A stretch of 64,000 nucleotides of DNA from assembly GCF_000467125.1 (NCBI RefSeq), contig NZ_BATJ01000003.1:62001-126000 (forward strand). The letters are read 5' to 3'. The stretch is from Vibrio proteolyticus NBRC 13287 (GTDB taxonomy: Bacteria; Pseudomonadota; Gammaproteobacteria; Enterobacterales; Vibrionaceae). The position numbers were made by a program, and so were the translations under genes. Positions 9,770 through 18,962 of the stretch are shown piece after piece. Position 1 is the first letter of the stretch. Every line of letters begins with the position of its first letter. The notes under the pieces are model-generated. The model did not search any database and was not told the DNA's origin. It saw nothing but the letters and a program-made list of their open reading frames with translations.

Positions 9770-12700
9770 ATGACTACATCCCACTTACTTGCTTTGGCCA
9801 ACCCAAGCGGCGCCGGAGACAAAAAACACGTCGGCAATCTTCAGGGCGCCAGTCTGGCACTGGCGATCGCCGAGCTGGCAGCGCAACACAGCAGCCATAC
9901 GCTGCTGGCGGTCCCGGATCCACAGACCGCCCTCAAATTGCAGCAGGAAATCGAACAGTTCAGTGAGAGTGAAGTCGCACTGTTTCCGGATTGGGAAACG
10001 CTGCCATACGACAACTTCTCACCACACCAGGAAATCATTTCAGATCGGATAGCCCGTCTGTATCAGCTGCCGACGCAAACCCGCGGTATCACCATTGTGC
10101 CGGTCAGTACATTGTTACAACGTCAGTCGCCGCGCGAATTTTTGATGCAGCATACGCTGATGGTCAAAACCGGCGATCTCTATTCTTTAGAGAAACTGCG
10201 CCTGCAACTGGAAAAGTCCGGCTACCGTCATGTCGATCAGGTCTTTGGTCCGGGCGAATACGCCAGTCGCGGTTCCATTCTGGATCTGTTTCCGATGGGA
10301 TCGAGCGATCCTTACCGAATCGATTTTTTTGATGATGAGATCGATACGATACGGACTTTTGATCCGGAAACGCAGCGCTCCATTGAAGACATCGCGCAGA
10401 TCCGTCTGCTGCCAGCACACGAGTTCCCCACCAGCGAATCGGCCATTGAAGAATTTCGGATTCGCTGGCGTCAGCGGTTCGAAGCTCGTCGCGAGCCAGA
10501 GTCAGTGTATATGCAAGTTTCCAAAGGCACCTGGCCAGCCGGGATTGAATACTGGCAACCGCTGTTCTTTGATCATAGTGAAACCTTATTCGACTACATC
10601 GCCGACGACAGCCAATTGATTGCCGTTGGCGATATCGAGTCTGCCATTGATACCTTCCTCAATGATGTCGATTATCGCTACGACCAGCGTAAGGTAGACC
10701 CACTCCGCCCTCTATTGCCACCGCATGAATTGTGGCTGAAGAAAGATGAACTGTACGCACAGTTCAAGTCGCTGCCGCAAATTGTGTTGTCCGCGGAGAG
10801 CGTCAGTGAAAAGGCCGGGCGAATCAATCCGCCTCTGGAAGCACTGCCGGAGCTGGCCGTACAGCATCAGAACAAAGAGCCTCTCGCAGCGCTGCGCCAG
10901 TTCAGTGAGTCCTTTAGCGGCAAACTGATCTTCTCAGTTGAATCGGAAGGACGCCGAGAAGCCCTGCTGGAGTTACTGCAGCGCATTAAACTGCGTCCTG
11001 TCGCTTGCGCATCATTGCACGAAGCGCTGCACAGCCCGGAACGTTTTACTCTGGTACTGGGCGCCAGCGAGCACGGCTTCATTCATTCTCTGGCGGACAT
11101 CGCGTTTATCTGTGAAAGCGATTTACTGGGCGATCGCGTCATTCAACGACGTCGCAAAGACCGCAAAGTAACCAACAGTGACGCGGTTATCCGTAATCTG
11201 GCCGAACTCAAACCCGGGCAACCCGTGGTCCACATTGATCATGGTATTGGCCGCTACATTGGCCTGCAAACGCTGGAAGCGGGTGGCATGACCACCGAGT
11301 ACGTAACGCTTGAGTATCAAAACGACGCCAAATTATATGTCCCGGTTGCGTCACTCAACCTTATCAGCCGTTATTCTGGTGGCGCCGAAGAAGCCGCACC
11401 ACTGCATAAACTCGGCGGAGAAGCCTGGGCGAAGGCTCGTCGCCGCGCTGCGGAAAAAGTGCGTGATGTGGCGGCAGAGCTGTTGGATGTGTACGCCAAA
11501 CGCGAGCTGAAACCAGGCTATAAGTTTGCGCTCGACCGCGGCCAGTACGCGACGTTCAAAGCCGGATTCCCGTTTGAGGAAACCGATGATCAGGCAATGG
11601 CGATTAACGCGGTAATGTCAGATATGTGCCAACCCAAAGCCATGGATCGTTTGGTGTGTGGCGACGTGGGTTTTGGCAAGACCGAAGTGGCGATGCGGGC
11701 GGCGTTTGTGGCCACCGACAATGGCAAACAAGTGGCCGTGTTAGTACCGACCACACTGCTGGCACAACAACATTTTGAAAACTTCCGCGACCGATTTGCT
11801 AACTTGCCCATCCGGGTCGAAGTACTGTCACGATTTAAATCGGCCAAAGAGCAGAAACTGATTCTTCAAGACATTGAAGACGGGAAAGTCGATCTGGTGG
11901 TTGGCACACACAAGCTGCTTTCGAGCGATATTCGTTTTAAAGACCTCGGCCTGTTGATCGTAGACGAAGAACACCGTTTTGGAGTGCGCCAGAAAGAAAA
12001 GATGAAAGCGATGCGCGCTGACGTCGATATTCTGACTCTGACCGCCACCCCTATCCCACGGACCCTCAACATGGCGATGAGTGGCATGCGCGACCTGTCG
12101 ATTATTGCAACGCCACCGGCGCGGCGTCTGGCCATCAAAACCTTTGTGCGTGAGCGGGACGACAGCATCATCCGCGAAGCGGTTCTGCGTGAGATCATGC
12201 GCGGTGGCCAGGTTTACTTCCTGCATAATCAGGTTGACACCATAGAAAAAGTAGCCGCTGACCTGGAAAAACTGATCCCCGAAGCGCGTATTACCACGGC
12301 TCACGGTCAGATGCGCGAACGCGAGCTGGAACGCATCATGAATGATTTCTATCACCAGCGCTTTAATCTGCTCGTATGTACCACCATCATTGAAACTGGC
12401 ATTGATGTGCCGACCGCCAACACGATCATCATGGATCGCGCCGATCACCTCGGCCTGGCTCAGTTGCACCAACTGCGTGGCCGCGTCGGTCGCTCGCACC
12501 ATCAGGCTTATGCCTATCTGTTGACTCCACACCCGAAAGCCATGACCAAAGACGCGATCAAAAGGCTTGATGCGATCGCCTCTTTGGAAGATTTGGGCGC
12601 CGGCTTCACGCTGGCAACACACGATCTTGAAATCCGCGGAGCGGGTGAATTACTGGGCGATGAGCAGAGCGGACAAATCCAGTCGGTCGGCTTCACCCTG

Positions 12701-13231
12701 TATATGGAGATGCTGGAACAAGCAGTCGACGCTCTGCGTGAAGGCAAAGAGCCCTCTTTGGATGAGTTGCTGCGCGAGCAGACCGAAGTCGAAATGCGCT
12801 TACCCGCACTGTTGCCCGATGATTATATTCCGGATGTGAACACGCGCCTGTCGATGTACAAACAAATCGCCAGCGTGTCGAGCAATGAAGAATTGGAAGA
12901 GCTGAAAGTAGAACTGATAGATCGCTTTGGCTTGCTGCCGGACGCGACCAAAAATTTGCTTTCTGTCACTGAACTCAAGCTGGACGCGGCCATGCTGAAA
13001 GTGAGAAAGATTGAAGCGCACGATAAGGGTGGCTTCATCGAGTTCTATCCGGACGCTGACATAAATCCAGTGTTTTTGGTTAAACTATTGCAATCACAGC
13101 CACAAAAATTTGCGATGGAAGGCCCAACCAAGTTTAAGTTTGCGGTACCATTGGTCGACAGACGCAAGCGTATCCAATTTGTTTCAGATATGCTGACTGA
13201 GTTTCAACAAAACTTGTTGCCCAGCGCATAA
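9770..13231 (+). CDS. mfd: Transcription-repair coupling factor
   Basis: Mfd removes RNA polymerase stalled at DNA lesions and recruits UvrA. The 1153-residue length is normal. In order: a UvrB-like module (about residues 1-350), the RNA-polymerase-interacting Tudor-like domain (about 475-550, with HIDHGIGRYIGLQ), the RecG-like translocase with Walker A GDVGFGKTE (about 630) and DEEHRFG (about 730), the TRG region, and the C-terminal autoinhibitory TRCF domain. It follows the PilZ gene closely and is followed by csiV after 54 bases, so the three may be co-transcribed. Confidence 0.98.
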   Translation: MTTSHLLALANPSGAGDKKHVGNLQGASLALAIAELAAQHSSHTLLAVPDPQTALKLQQEIEQFSESEVALFPDWETLPYDNFSPHQEIISDRIARLYQLPTQTRGITIVPVSTLLQRQSPREFLMQHTLMVKTGDLYSLEKLRLQLEKSGYRHVDQVFGPGEYASRGSILDLFPMGSSDPYRIDFFDDEIDTIRTFDPETQRSIEDIAQIRLLPAHEFPTSESAIEEFRIRWRQRFEARREPESVYMQVSKGTWPAGIEYWQPLFFDHSETLFDYIADDSQLIAVGDIESAIDTFLNDVDYRYDQRKVDPLRPLLPPHELWLKKDELYAQFKSLPQIVLSAESVSEKAGRINPPLEALPELAVQHQNKEPLAALRQFSESFSGKLIFSVESEGRREALLELLQRIKLRPVACASLHEALHSPERFTLVLGASEHGFIHSLADIAFICESDLLGDRVIQRRRKDRKVTNSDAVIRNLAELKPGQPVVHIDHGIGRYIGLQTLEAGGMTTEYVTLEYQNDAKLYVPVASLNLISRYSGGAEEAAPLHKLGGEAWAKARRRAAEKVRDVAAELLDVYAKRELKPGYKFALDRGQYATFKAGFPFEETDDQAMAINAVMSDMCQPKAMDRLVCGDVGFGKTEVAMRAAFVATDNGKQVAVLVPTTLLAQQHFENFRDRFANLPIRVEVLSRFKSAKEQKLILQDIEDGKVDLVVGTHKLLSSDIRFKDLGLLIVDEEHRFGVRQKEKMKAMRADVDILTLTATPIPRTLNMAMSGMRDLSIIATPPARRLAIKTFVRERDDSIIREAVLREIMRGGQVYFLHNQVDTIEKVAADLEKLIPEARITTAHGQMRERELERIMNDFYHQRFNLLVCTTIIETGIDVPTANTIIMDRADHLGLAQLHQLRGRVGRSHHQAYAYLLTPHPKAMTKDAIKRLDAIASLEDLGAGFTLATHDLEIRGAGELLGDEQSGQIQSVGFTLYMEMLEQAVDALREGKEPSLDELLREQTEVEMRLPALLPDDYIPDVNTRLSMYKQIASVSSNEELEELKVELIDRFGLLPDATKNLLSVTELKLDAAMLKVRKIEAHDKGGFIEFYPDADINPVFLVKLLQSQPQKFAMEGPTKFKFAVPLVDRRKRIQFVSDMLTEFQQNLLPSA

Positions 13232-13285
13232 CAGATAAGTATCCAAGTTTAAATTCAGGTGCCCTGCACCTACGACGGAGTCGAA

Positions 13286-14035
13286 ATGAAAAAGCTGATC
13301 CCACTACTACTCTTTTTTGTCTCTTTGCCGACCATGGCCCGACAATTTGATATAGAAGTGATCATATTTAAGCGTACCGTGAATGCGGAACAGACCACGG
13401 AATCCTGGCCTGATCAACTGCCGGTTATCAGCATGGACAACGCTGGCAACTTGAACGATGCCAACTATCGCGCTCAAAAAGGCGTGCAGCTGTTACCAAG
13501 CTCTTCGTACCGCCTTAATCCACAAGAGCAAGCTCTGCGCAACCACGCTGGCTTCCAGGTGCTGATGCACACCGCATGGCGCCAGAGCGGTCGGGGTCGC
13601 CTATCTGCACCGGTTTTTCATATTCAAGGCGGCAAGAACTACTCTAGCCAGTACAACGTAGATGGTAGCCCGAAAGGCAGCACCGCACTCACCAGTATTG
13701 ACGGTGTCAGCGAAGAGACTCAAAACGGCCCGGTTTACCAACTGGACGGCAGAATGCAGGTGTATGTGGAACACTATCTGTATGCCGATGTGATGCTGGA
13801 CGTCAAAGAGCCGGTGGTCAAAGAGATCATGCTACCGCAAAAGCCCATGGCGGAATTTGACAACGGGGACACCGTACAGGTTGGCAACCTGGAAGACGTC
13901 ACACCAACGGTTGAAGAACTTAAGTTCCTGAAGAGCTACCGCATGGATCAGAAACGTCGCATGCGCAGCGGCGAGATCCACTATCTGGATAACCCATTGA
14001 TGGGCATGATTATCCAGGTTCGTCGCGCAGGCTAA
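13286..14035 (+). CDS. csiV: Periplasmic peptidoglycan-binding protein CsiV
   Basis: CsiV is a Vibrio periplasmic septal protein that supports LpoA/PBP1A-driven peptidoglycan synthesis. The 249-residue protein has a signal peptide (KKLIPLLLFFVSLPTMA, cleavage near residue 18) followed by FDIEVIIFKR, typical of the family. The frame is open from a GTG at 13259, but the ATG at 13286 has an ACGGAG ribosome site and puts the signal peptide at the N-terminus. The gene follows mfd, the position I recall in V. cholerae. The lpoB-like gene for the parallel activator family is also present in this window. Confidence 0.85.
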   Translation: MKKLIPLLLFFVSLPTMARQFDIEVIIFKRTVNAEQTTESWPDQLPVISMDNAGNLNDANYRAQKGVQLLPSSSYRLNPQEQALRNHAGFQVLMHTAWRQSGRGRLSAPVFHIQGGKNYSSQYNVDGSPKGSTALTSIDGVSEETQNGPVYQLDGRMQVYVEHYLYADVMLDVKEPVVKEIMLPQKPMAEFDNGDTVQVGNLEDVTPTVEELKFLKSYRMDQKRRMRSGEIHYLDNPLMGMIIQVRRAG

Positions 14036-14041
14036 CGTATT

Positions 14042-14062
14042 CGCCCTCTCTGGAGGGCGATT
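14042..14062 (+). terminator. Probable terminator after csiV
   Basis: CGCCCTC, a TCTG loop and GAGGGCG make a perfect 7-bp stem followed by ATTATTT. The T tract is weak, so some read-through into the acetyltransferase gene, which starts 15 bases later, is likely. Confidence 0.55.
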
Positions 14063-14076
14063 ATTTATCGAATACC

Positions 14077-14613
14077 ATGAGCCCGGATTTCCAAATCATC
14101 TCATCCCGTCTGGTTCTCAAGCTAATTGAACCCGACCAGACTCAGACACTTTGCCACGCCATTCAACACTCCCCTTCCCTGCATCAATGGGTTGATTGGT
14201 GTCGCGCCGATTTCAGTGCCAAAGAAGCCGAGCGTTTCCTGCTCGCCACCCGACTTAACTGGGTCAAAGGCGAAGCCTATGGGTTTGGTGTTTTCCGCCG
14301 CTCTGACGATCAACTGCTTGGCATGGTGGCCATCAACGAGATGTATCATACCTTCAATATGGTCAGTTTAGGTTACTGGATTGCTGACGCCCATCAGGGC
14401 AACGGATACGGCAGTGAAGCGCTGCAGGCACTGATTCATTTTTGCTTTGAAAAATTGAAAGTCACCCGAGTCGAAATTGTGTGTGACCCAGCCAACCTGC
14501 CCAGTCAGAAACTCGCTCTGGCGTGTGGTGCTCAGTATGAAGTGACAGCCCAAAATCGCTACGTGTTCAATAATCAGCCGAGAGAGGGTATGGTGTTCTC
14601 AGTACTGCCTTAA
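14077..14613 (+). CDS. GNAT-family N-acetyltransferase, RimL-like
   Basis: The 178-residue protein begins with the RimL-type IISSRLVLKLIEP strand and carries the acetyl-CoA loop HQGNGYGSEA (about residues 106-115, the Q/RxxGxG/A motif) and the late motif VEIVCDPANLPSQKLALACG. RimL-like enzymes acetylate ribosomal-protein N-termini or other amines; the substrate here is not decidable from sequence. It is close behind csiV and ends at a strong terminator shared with ndh. Confidence 0.82.
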   Translation: MSPDFQIISSRLVLKLIEPDQTQTLCHAIQHSPSLHQWVDWCRADFSAKEAERFLLATRLNWVKGEAYGFGVFRRSDDQLLGMVAINEMYHTFNMVSLGYWIADAHQGNGYGSEALQALIHFCFEKLKVTRVEIVCDPANLPSQKLALACGAQYEVTAQNRYVFNNQPREGMVFSVLP

Positions 14614-14630
14614 TTAAAGGCCTGACCCAC

Positions 14631-14658
14631 AAAAAAGAGCTCCGAAGAGCTCTTTTTT
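14631..14658. terminator. Bidirectional terminator between the acetyltransferase and ndh
   Basis: AAAAAAGAGCTC, a CGAA tetraloop and GAGCTCTTTTTT form a perfect 12-bp hairpin with U-runs in both directions between convergent genes. Confidence 0.9.
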
Positions 14659-14659
14659 A

Positions 14660-15949
14660 TTAATGCAATTTGAGGGTCGGACGTAGCACCCGGTTGATCC
14701 TGCCCATTAGCACAATCAGCGCCGTTTTGAAGAACCCATGCAGCGCCATCTGGTGCAGTCGATACAGTGAAATGTACACTACCCGCGCAATGCGACCTTC
14801 AACCATCATCGAGCCTTTGGTCAGGTTGCCCATCAGGCTACCGACCGTTGAGAAACGGCTGAGTGAAACCAAAGAACCTTTATCTTTATAGATATACGGC
14901 TTCATCTCACGCCCACTGAGCTTGGCAACAATGTTGCTGAATGCGCGGCTGGCCATTTGGTGCGCAGCCTGAGCTCGCGGTGGTACAAACGAACCATCCG
15001 GCTGCGTACACTGAGCCAAATCACCGATCACGAAAATGTCGTCATCACGTGTTGTCTGCAGCGTCTCTTTGACCACCAGTTGGTTGATCCGGTTGGTCTC
15101 AAGGCCACCAATATCTTTGATGAAATCCGGTGCCTTAATACCTGCCGCCCAGACCATAATCTGAGCTGGGATCTTCTCGCCGTCTTTTGTCACTAGGCCA
15201 TCAGCCTCGGCCTGAGTGATCATCGTCGCCGTGCGTACGTTTACGCCCAGCTTAGTCAACTCATGATGCGCCGCGGAAGAGATTCGAGGTGGCAATGCAG
15301 GAAGAATACGTTCACCAGCTTCAATCAAATTAACGTTCAGTTTACTGGAGTCCAGATCGCCGAAACCGTAATTGTGCAGCTCTTTGATTGCGTTATGCAG
15401 CTCAGCTGACAGCTCTACGCCAGTCGCGCCACCGCCAACAATCGCAATGTCCACGGTGCCATGGCCTTCTTTGGCATGCAACTTAAGGAATTCATTATTC
15501 ATTTCCGTGCGGAAACGACTTGCCTGCTCTGGGCTGTCGAGGAAGATACAGTGCTCACGTACACCTGGCGTGTTAAAGTCGTTTGACGTCGAGCCAATCG
15601 CCATCACCAGAATGTCGTATTCCAATTCACGTCCGGGCATCAGCAATTCATTGTTGCTGTCGCGCAGCTCGCTCAGGGTGATCACTTTTCGTTCACGGTC
15701 GATATCGGCCAGACTGCCCAGTTGGAAGTCAAAGCTGTGATTCTTGGCATGCGCCAGATAGCTCAGGGCATCCACGCCTTCATCCAGAGAACCGGTCGCC
15801 ACTTCGTGCAACAAGGGTTTCCACAAGTGACTGGCTTTTCGATCCACCAGGGTGATTTTTGCTCGTTTTTTGCGCCCTAGGGTTCGCCCCAGTTTGGTTG
15901 CCAGTTCCAGGCCACCAGCGCCACCGCCTACAACGATAATTCGCGTCAC
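14660..15949 (-). CDS. ndh: NADH dehydrogenase type II
   Basis: Ndh is the single-subunit, non-proton-pumping NADH:quinone oxidoreductase on the inner face of the membrane. The 429-residue flavoprotein has the FAD loop [12 protein letters not shown] (residues 6-17), the NADH loop [12 protein letters not shown] (170-181), the FAD-contacting VIGDLAQC and a C-terminal amphipathic membrane-binding region ([15 protein letters not shown]). The upstream region holds a perfect FNR palindrome at 16150..16163, in keeping with FNR repression of ndh in E. coli. Its neighbour ycfP is also its neighbour in E. coli. Confidence 0.96.
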   Translation of the reverse strand: MTRIIVVGGGAGGLELATKLGRTLGRKKRAKITLVDRKASHLWKPLLHEVATGSLDEGVDALSYLAHAKNHSFDFQLGSLADIDRERKVITLSELRDSNNELLMPGRELEYDILVMAIGSTSNDFNTPGVREHCIFLDSPEQASRFRTEMNNEFLKLHAKEGHGTVDIAIVGGGATGVELSAELHNAIKELHNYGFGDLDSSKLNVNLIEAGERILPALPPRISSAAHHELTKLGVNVRTATMITQAEADGLVTKDGEKIPAQIMVWAAGIKAPDFIKDIGGLETNRINQLVVKETLQTTRDDDIFVIGDLAQCTQPDGSFVPPRAQAAHQMASRAFSNIVAKLSGREMKPYIYKDKGSLVSLSRFSTVGSLMGNLTKGSMMVEGRIARVVYISLYRLHQMALHGFFKTALIVLMGRINRVLRPTLKLH

Positions 15950-16149
15950 AGTATTGATCCTCTAAAAATGTCGATAAATGGGTGTCGGCCCGAGGCCAAA
16001 GGCTGCATGATGGATAAACAGCAACCGGCGCTCCAACCGATAAAATTTTTAAAATTTGTCTTTCTAGAGATAAGCAACGACACGCAATGGAGTAAAAGCG
16101 AGACCCAAGCTCAATTTTCGGCAAGTTTCTGTCTTGCTCTCAAATTTTG

Positions 16150-16163
16150 TTGATATTTATCAA
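16150..16163. promoter_or_regulatory. FNR-type binding site upstream of ndh
   Basis: TTGATATTTATCAA matches the FNR consensus TTGAT-N4-ATCAA at all ten defined positions. It lies about 200 bases before the ndh ATG. FNR represses ndh without oxygen in E. coli; the same logic is inferred here. Confidence 0.7.
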
Positions 16164-16271
16164 AATATTTATAGTAAAGTCATTATATAGAGCAAAATTC
16201 ACTGCGCAACCTTATATTGCATGAAATTCACTAGCCTTGGTAGGGATATAACGGATAAAGAAGTAAATTGC

Positions 16272-16355
16272 ATGAAAGTTCTGCAATTTCTGTCTGAATG
16301 GTGTGATGCGTCAGGGAAAACCGGAACGAGCCTGCGAGGGAGCAACCCTCGCTAA
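16272..16355 (+). CDS. Possible 27-residue ORF in the ndh-ycfP gap
   Basis: The frame begins MKVLQFLSEWCDASGK and its last nine codons lie over the GCGAGGG/CCCTCGC hairpin. A purine-rich AAGAAG precedes the ATG but is about 10 bases away. I do not recognise the peptide. It could be a real small protein, a leader or chance. Confidence 0.2.
   Translation: MKVLQFLSEWCDASGKTGTSLRGSNPR
16333..16351. repeat. GC-rich inverted repeat
   Basis: GCGAGGG, an AGCAA loop and CCCTCGC make a perfect 7-bp stem in an AT-rich region. No T run follows on either strand, so it is not a classic terminator. Confidence 0.5.
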
Positions 16356-16375
16356 GCAATTAATACGACAGGATA

Positions 16376-16915
16376 TTAAGCTTGTTTGAATGCTTTCATT
16401 GCCTGAAGATGTTGTGAGATTTTCTTAAATTTATGCGTCTGAGTTTCATCCCAGACGATGTCGTAATACGCCTCAAGCTCACTGGCCGTTTTGCGGTTAT
16501 CATGCACCTCGTCTTGTTGGGACAATATCACCAGGCAACGGCTTTGATTTTTGTGGCGAAAATCGCTCACACATTTGGTCGCGATGTCTTCATACTCCTC
16601 CGGCCGATCAATGCGCCCCTGCATCGTGATCTCAGGATGCAGATTGGGATTAAACATCACCTGTTTGATGCCGCACAAGAAACCAATGCGCTCTGACCAG
16701 TATCCCCCCAACCCCACGCCACAGATCATAGGCTCAGTGTCGCCGGACTGCTCAATGACTTTGTGCACTTCTTTCAGCAAATGCTGCATATCATGTTTCG
16801 GGTGCAAAGTGCTGTAGTTGATGAACCGGACATCATCATCGATAAATTGCAGTTGCAGTACTTTCTCGTGATTACCCGGACTGGTGGAGTCAAAGCCGTG
16901 TAGATAAATAATCAT
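16376..16915 (-). CDS. ycfP: YcfP-family (UPF0227) alpha/beta-hydrolase-like protein
   Basis: The 179-residue protein begins [18 protein letters not shown] and contains [17 protein letters not shown], both nearly identical to E. coli YcfP as I remember it. The fold is alpha/beta hydrolase-like, but the nucleophile elbow reads GVGLGG and lacks a Ser, so ordinary esterase activity is doubtful. The frame extends to a start at 16948, but GGGAGG before the ATG at 16915 decides the start. It lies between thiK and ndh as in E. coli, although nagZ, which precedes it there, is missing. Confidence 0.88.
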   Translation of the reverse strand: MIIYLHGFDSTSPGNHEKVLQLQFIDDDVRFINYSTLHPKHDMQHLLKEVHKVIEQSGDTEPMICGVGLGGYWSERIGFLCGIKQVMFNPNLHPEITMQGRIDRPEEYEDIATKCVSDFRHKNQSRCLVILSQQDEVHDNRKTASELEAYYDIVWDETQTHKFKKISQHLQAMKAFKQA

Positions 16916-17012
16916 GTGTGTGTCCTCCCTGAACACCCAATTTATCACGAATGTTGTGCGTGAAAAGGCTAAGCCCCTATTTTTTATAAGTCATTAAAGA
17001 CAAACAGTGATC

Positions 17013-17867
17013 TCAACTGCAAAACGACGCTTCCAACTGCTGCGCTGCCAGACCATAGCTTTCTTCCCCCCAGAGCTGGTGAGCCAATAGATACCAGAGC
17101 ATTGCCATCATCTGTGTTCGTGGCTGCCAGGCCATCACGCCTTCTACCCAATCATCCCACTCTTGTATGTCCCGCTGTTGGCAATATAACTGGATGGCTT
17201 CCAGCATCGGTAAGTCCGCCGCACCGATGGTCAGGGTAAGATCCAATCTCGGATCGGCCAGTGACGCGTACTCCCAGTCGATTACTCGCGTCCCGGTCTG
17301 GGTGGAAACCAAGTTGTAACCGGCCAAATCGAAATGGCACAACACTTTACCTACATCCCGCAGATTTGGCGCGCTGCGCCAACGTTGATAGATATCCGTC
17401 ACGCGCTCAGTTTTGCGCTCGCTGTCTAGCTGCATCCAGTAATGGTCAACACGTGCTGTAAAGTTAAAAGGCGCAACGGGAATGCGATGAATGTCCAGAT
17501 CATGCACTGCGGCCAGTGTCTCTACCAAGCTGGCGACCGCCATACCCTGATGTAAGGCTTCGCCGTCAACCCATTCGACCAGCAGTCCCTGGTCATTGAC
17601 CAGCGAAGGCGCAGGTGCAATGCCCGAGGGCTCAATGGCTTTAAGAATCTGATATTCCTGATGGCGTGAAATGGAAAACGCCTTAGTGATTGGGGTGATA
17701 GGCCGCCAGACGTACGCCTGACCAGAGGGAAGCACCACTTTCCAACAACGATTAGTCAGGCCCCCGGTCAGTGTTTGAGCGAACTCAGGGGCCCGATGAA
17801 AGAACGAATCTAAACTAACCAGAGACGTGTCGAGCTGACACGCCTCTTTCCATGACATCCTTGCCAT
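17013..17867 (-). CDS. thiK: Choline/aminoglycoside kinase-like phosphotransferase, thiamine kinase ThiK-like
   Basis: ThiK phosphorylates salvaged thiamine to thiamine phosphate. The 284-residue APH-fold protein has the GGLTNRCWKV phosphate-binding segment (about residue 35), the catalytic CHFDLAGYN (HxDxxxxN Brenner motif, about 190) and the metal-binding VIDWEYASLADPRLDL (about 207). Context supports ThiK because it follows hinT, ycfL and lpoB in the enterobacterial order. Substrate cannot be proved from sequence; a general phosphotransferase is the alternative. AGGA eight bases before the first ATG supports the start. It lies 20 bases after lpoB. Confidence 0.75.
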   Translation of the reverse strand: MARMSWKEACQLDTSLVSLDSFFHRAPEFAQTLTGGLTNRCWKVVLPSGQAYVWRPITPITKAFSISRHQEYQILKAIEPSGIAPAPSLVNDQGLLVEWVDGEALHQGMAVASLVETLAAVHDLDIHRIPVAPFNFTARVDHYWMQLDSERKTERVTDIYQRWRSAPNLRDVGKVLCHFDLAGYNLVSTQTGTRVIDWEYASLADPRLDLTLTIGAADLPMLEAIQLYCQQRDIQEWDDWVEGVMAWQPRTQMMAMLWYLLAHQLWGEESYGLAAQQLEASFCS

Positions 17868-17887
17868 CGGCGAGATCCTAGCAATGA

Positions 17888-18478
17888 TTACAGACCCAGC
17901 AAACTCTTCGATGCCTGCTTACGAATTTCTGTTTCGTCCGCCCATTCAATCAGACCCGTTTCCAGATCCATCAAACGCATGGTCATTTTGTAGTAGACGT
18001 CTTTGTCACTACCTGCAGACTTCACGATGCTGGACAGGTTGCCGTACAACATGTACTGCGCGCCGACCATTTTACCAAACTGAATCGCGGTGCTTTGGTT
18101 CACCAGTTGATCGTTGTTCTGGAAGTTCAGTTGCTTACGTACCGATTCCACACGATCCATATCCACAAAACGGAACTTACCCGAATTCAGCATTTTTGTG
18201 CTGATGGTGTCTGTGATGGACTCGGTATCAATGTGCTCGCTGGTTTTGTTCTTGATGCTGTCAACAAACGCGATGGGACGAGAGTTGCTGGTGATTGCCG
18301 CCACTGAACCGGAAGACAACATACTGTCTACCATCTCACCGGCAATTTTCTGCAGATCCGTCGAACCAAAATCGATGGTGGTTGTTTCTACAGCCTGTGC
18401 ATCACCATAGCTGACGCGGTTCGAACAACCGCCCAGAATCACGGCCAAACCCAGTAATGCAATTACACTCTTTTTCAT
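17888..18478 (-). CDS. lpoB: LpoB-like outer-membrane lipoprotein, penicillin-binding protein activator
   Basis: LpoB-type lipoproteins reach through the periplasm to activate PBP1B. The 196-residue product has a lipoprotein signal with lipobox LGGC (Cys at residue 18) and a C-terminal domain with RPIAFVDSIKNKTSEHIDTE and GAQYMLYGNLSSI, like YcfM/LpoB. Compared with E. coli LpoB the proline-rich tether after the Cys is short. The ATG at 18478 has AAAGGAA and starts the signal peptide, so seven upstream in-frame codons are excluded. It belongs to the hinT-to-thiK cluster. Confidence 0.82.
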   Translation of the reverse strand: MKKSVIALLGLAVILGGCSNRVSYGDAQAVETTTIDFGSTDLQKIAGEMVDSMLSSGSVAAITSNSRPIAFVDSIKNKTSEHIDTESITDTISTKMLNSGKFRFVDMDRVESVRKQLNFQNNDQLVNQSTAIQFGKMVGAQYMLYGNLSSIVKSAGSDKDVYYKMTMRLMDLETGLIEWADETEIRKQASKSLLGL

Positions 18479-18569
18479 GTTGGTTCCTTTCTCTACCAAT
18501 TCGTACCATTACAGTACGTCTCAAAACAGTTCAGGCATCTCATCAGTGAGTGCCTGGATACAAAATTGA

Positions 18570-18962
18570 TTAATCGTCCGCTTCACGGATCTGAACGCGG
18601 AATTGGGTTCCGTTTGGATTCACAGACACTTCTGAGATAGTGACGGTTTCCATACCACGCACAATGGCTTGCTTCCACGGACCAAGCTTGTTGTTAACTT
18701 CAAGGCCGTCATTGTCGTACCAGTAGAAACGATATTGAATGTGTTGATCGCCTTTGTACTGGCTTGCCAAACGTACGATGCCACGGGCATGACCATCGAC
18801 TTGCTTGGTAGTAATGTCTTCTACGTTAAGTCGACCACCCAACACATTGTCACCAAACAGGACCGTCTGAGACGCGCCGTCGACTCTCAACCCGGCCGTA
18901 TTACTGGCACATCCCATCATCAGCACAGCTGCCAACGCAGCGAAAAGCCATTTTTTCATCAT
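18570..18962 (-). CDS. ycfL: YcfL-family (DUF1425) lipoprotein
   Basis: The 130-residue protein has a lipoprotein signal with lipobox LMMGC (Cys at residue 18). The rest is a small beta domain with YRFYWYDNDGLEV and WKQAIVRGMETVTI, characteristic of YcfL. Function is unknown; its fixed place beside lpoB suggests an envelope role. The start overlaps the stop of the upstream lipoprotein gene by four bases (ATGA type). Confidence 0.85.
   Translation of the reverse strand: MMKKWLFAALAAVLMMGCASNTAGLRVDGASQTVLFGDNVLGGRLNVEDITTKQVDGHARGIVRLASQYKGDQHIQYRFYWYDNDGLEVNNKLGPWKQAIVRGMETVTISEVSVNPNGTQFRVQIREADD

Larger units (their letters stand above)
15950..16375. other. Non-coding region between ycfP and ndh
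   Basis: These 426 bases hold the presumed ndh promoter, an FNR-type palindrome, a possible 27-codon plus-strand ORF (16272..16355) and a 7-bp hairpin (16333..16351). I see no larger gene. Confidence 0.7.

Noticed and set aside
11828..12622. 264-codon minus-strand frame
   Set aside because: It is a shadow inside the helicase part of mfd with no ribosome site or motif.
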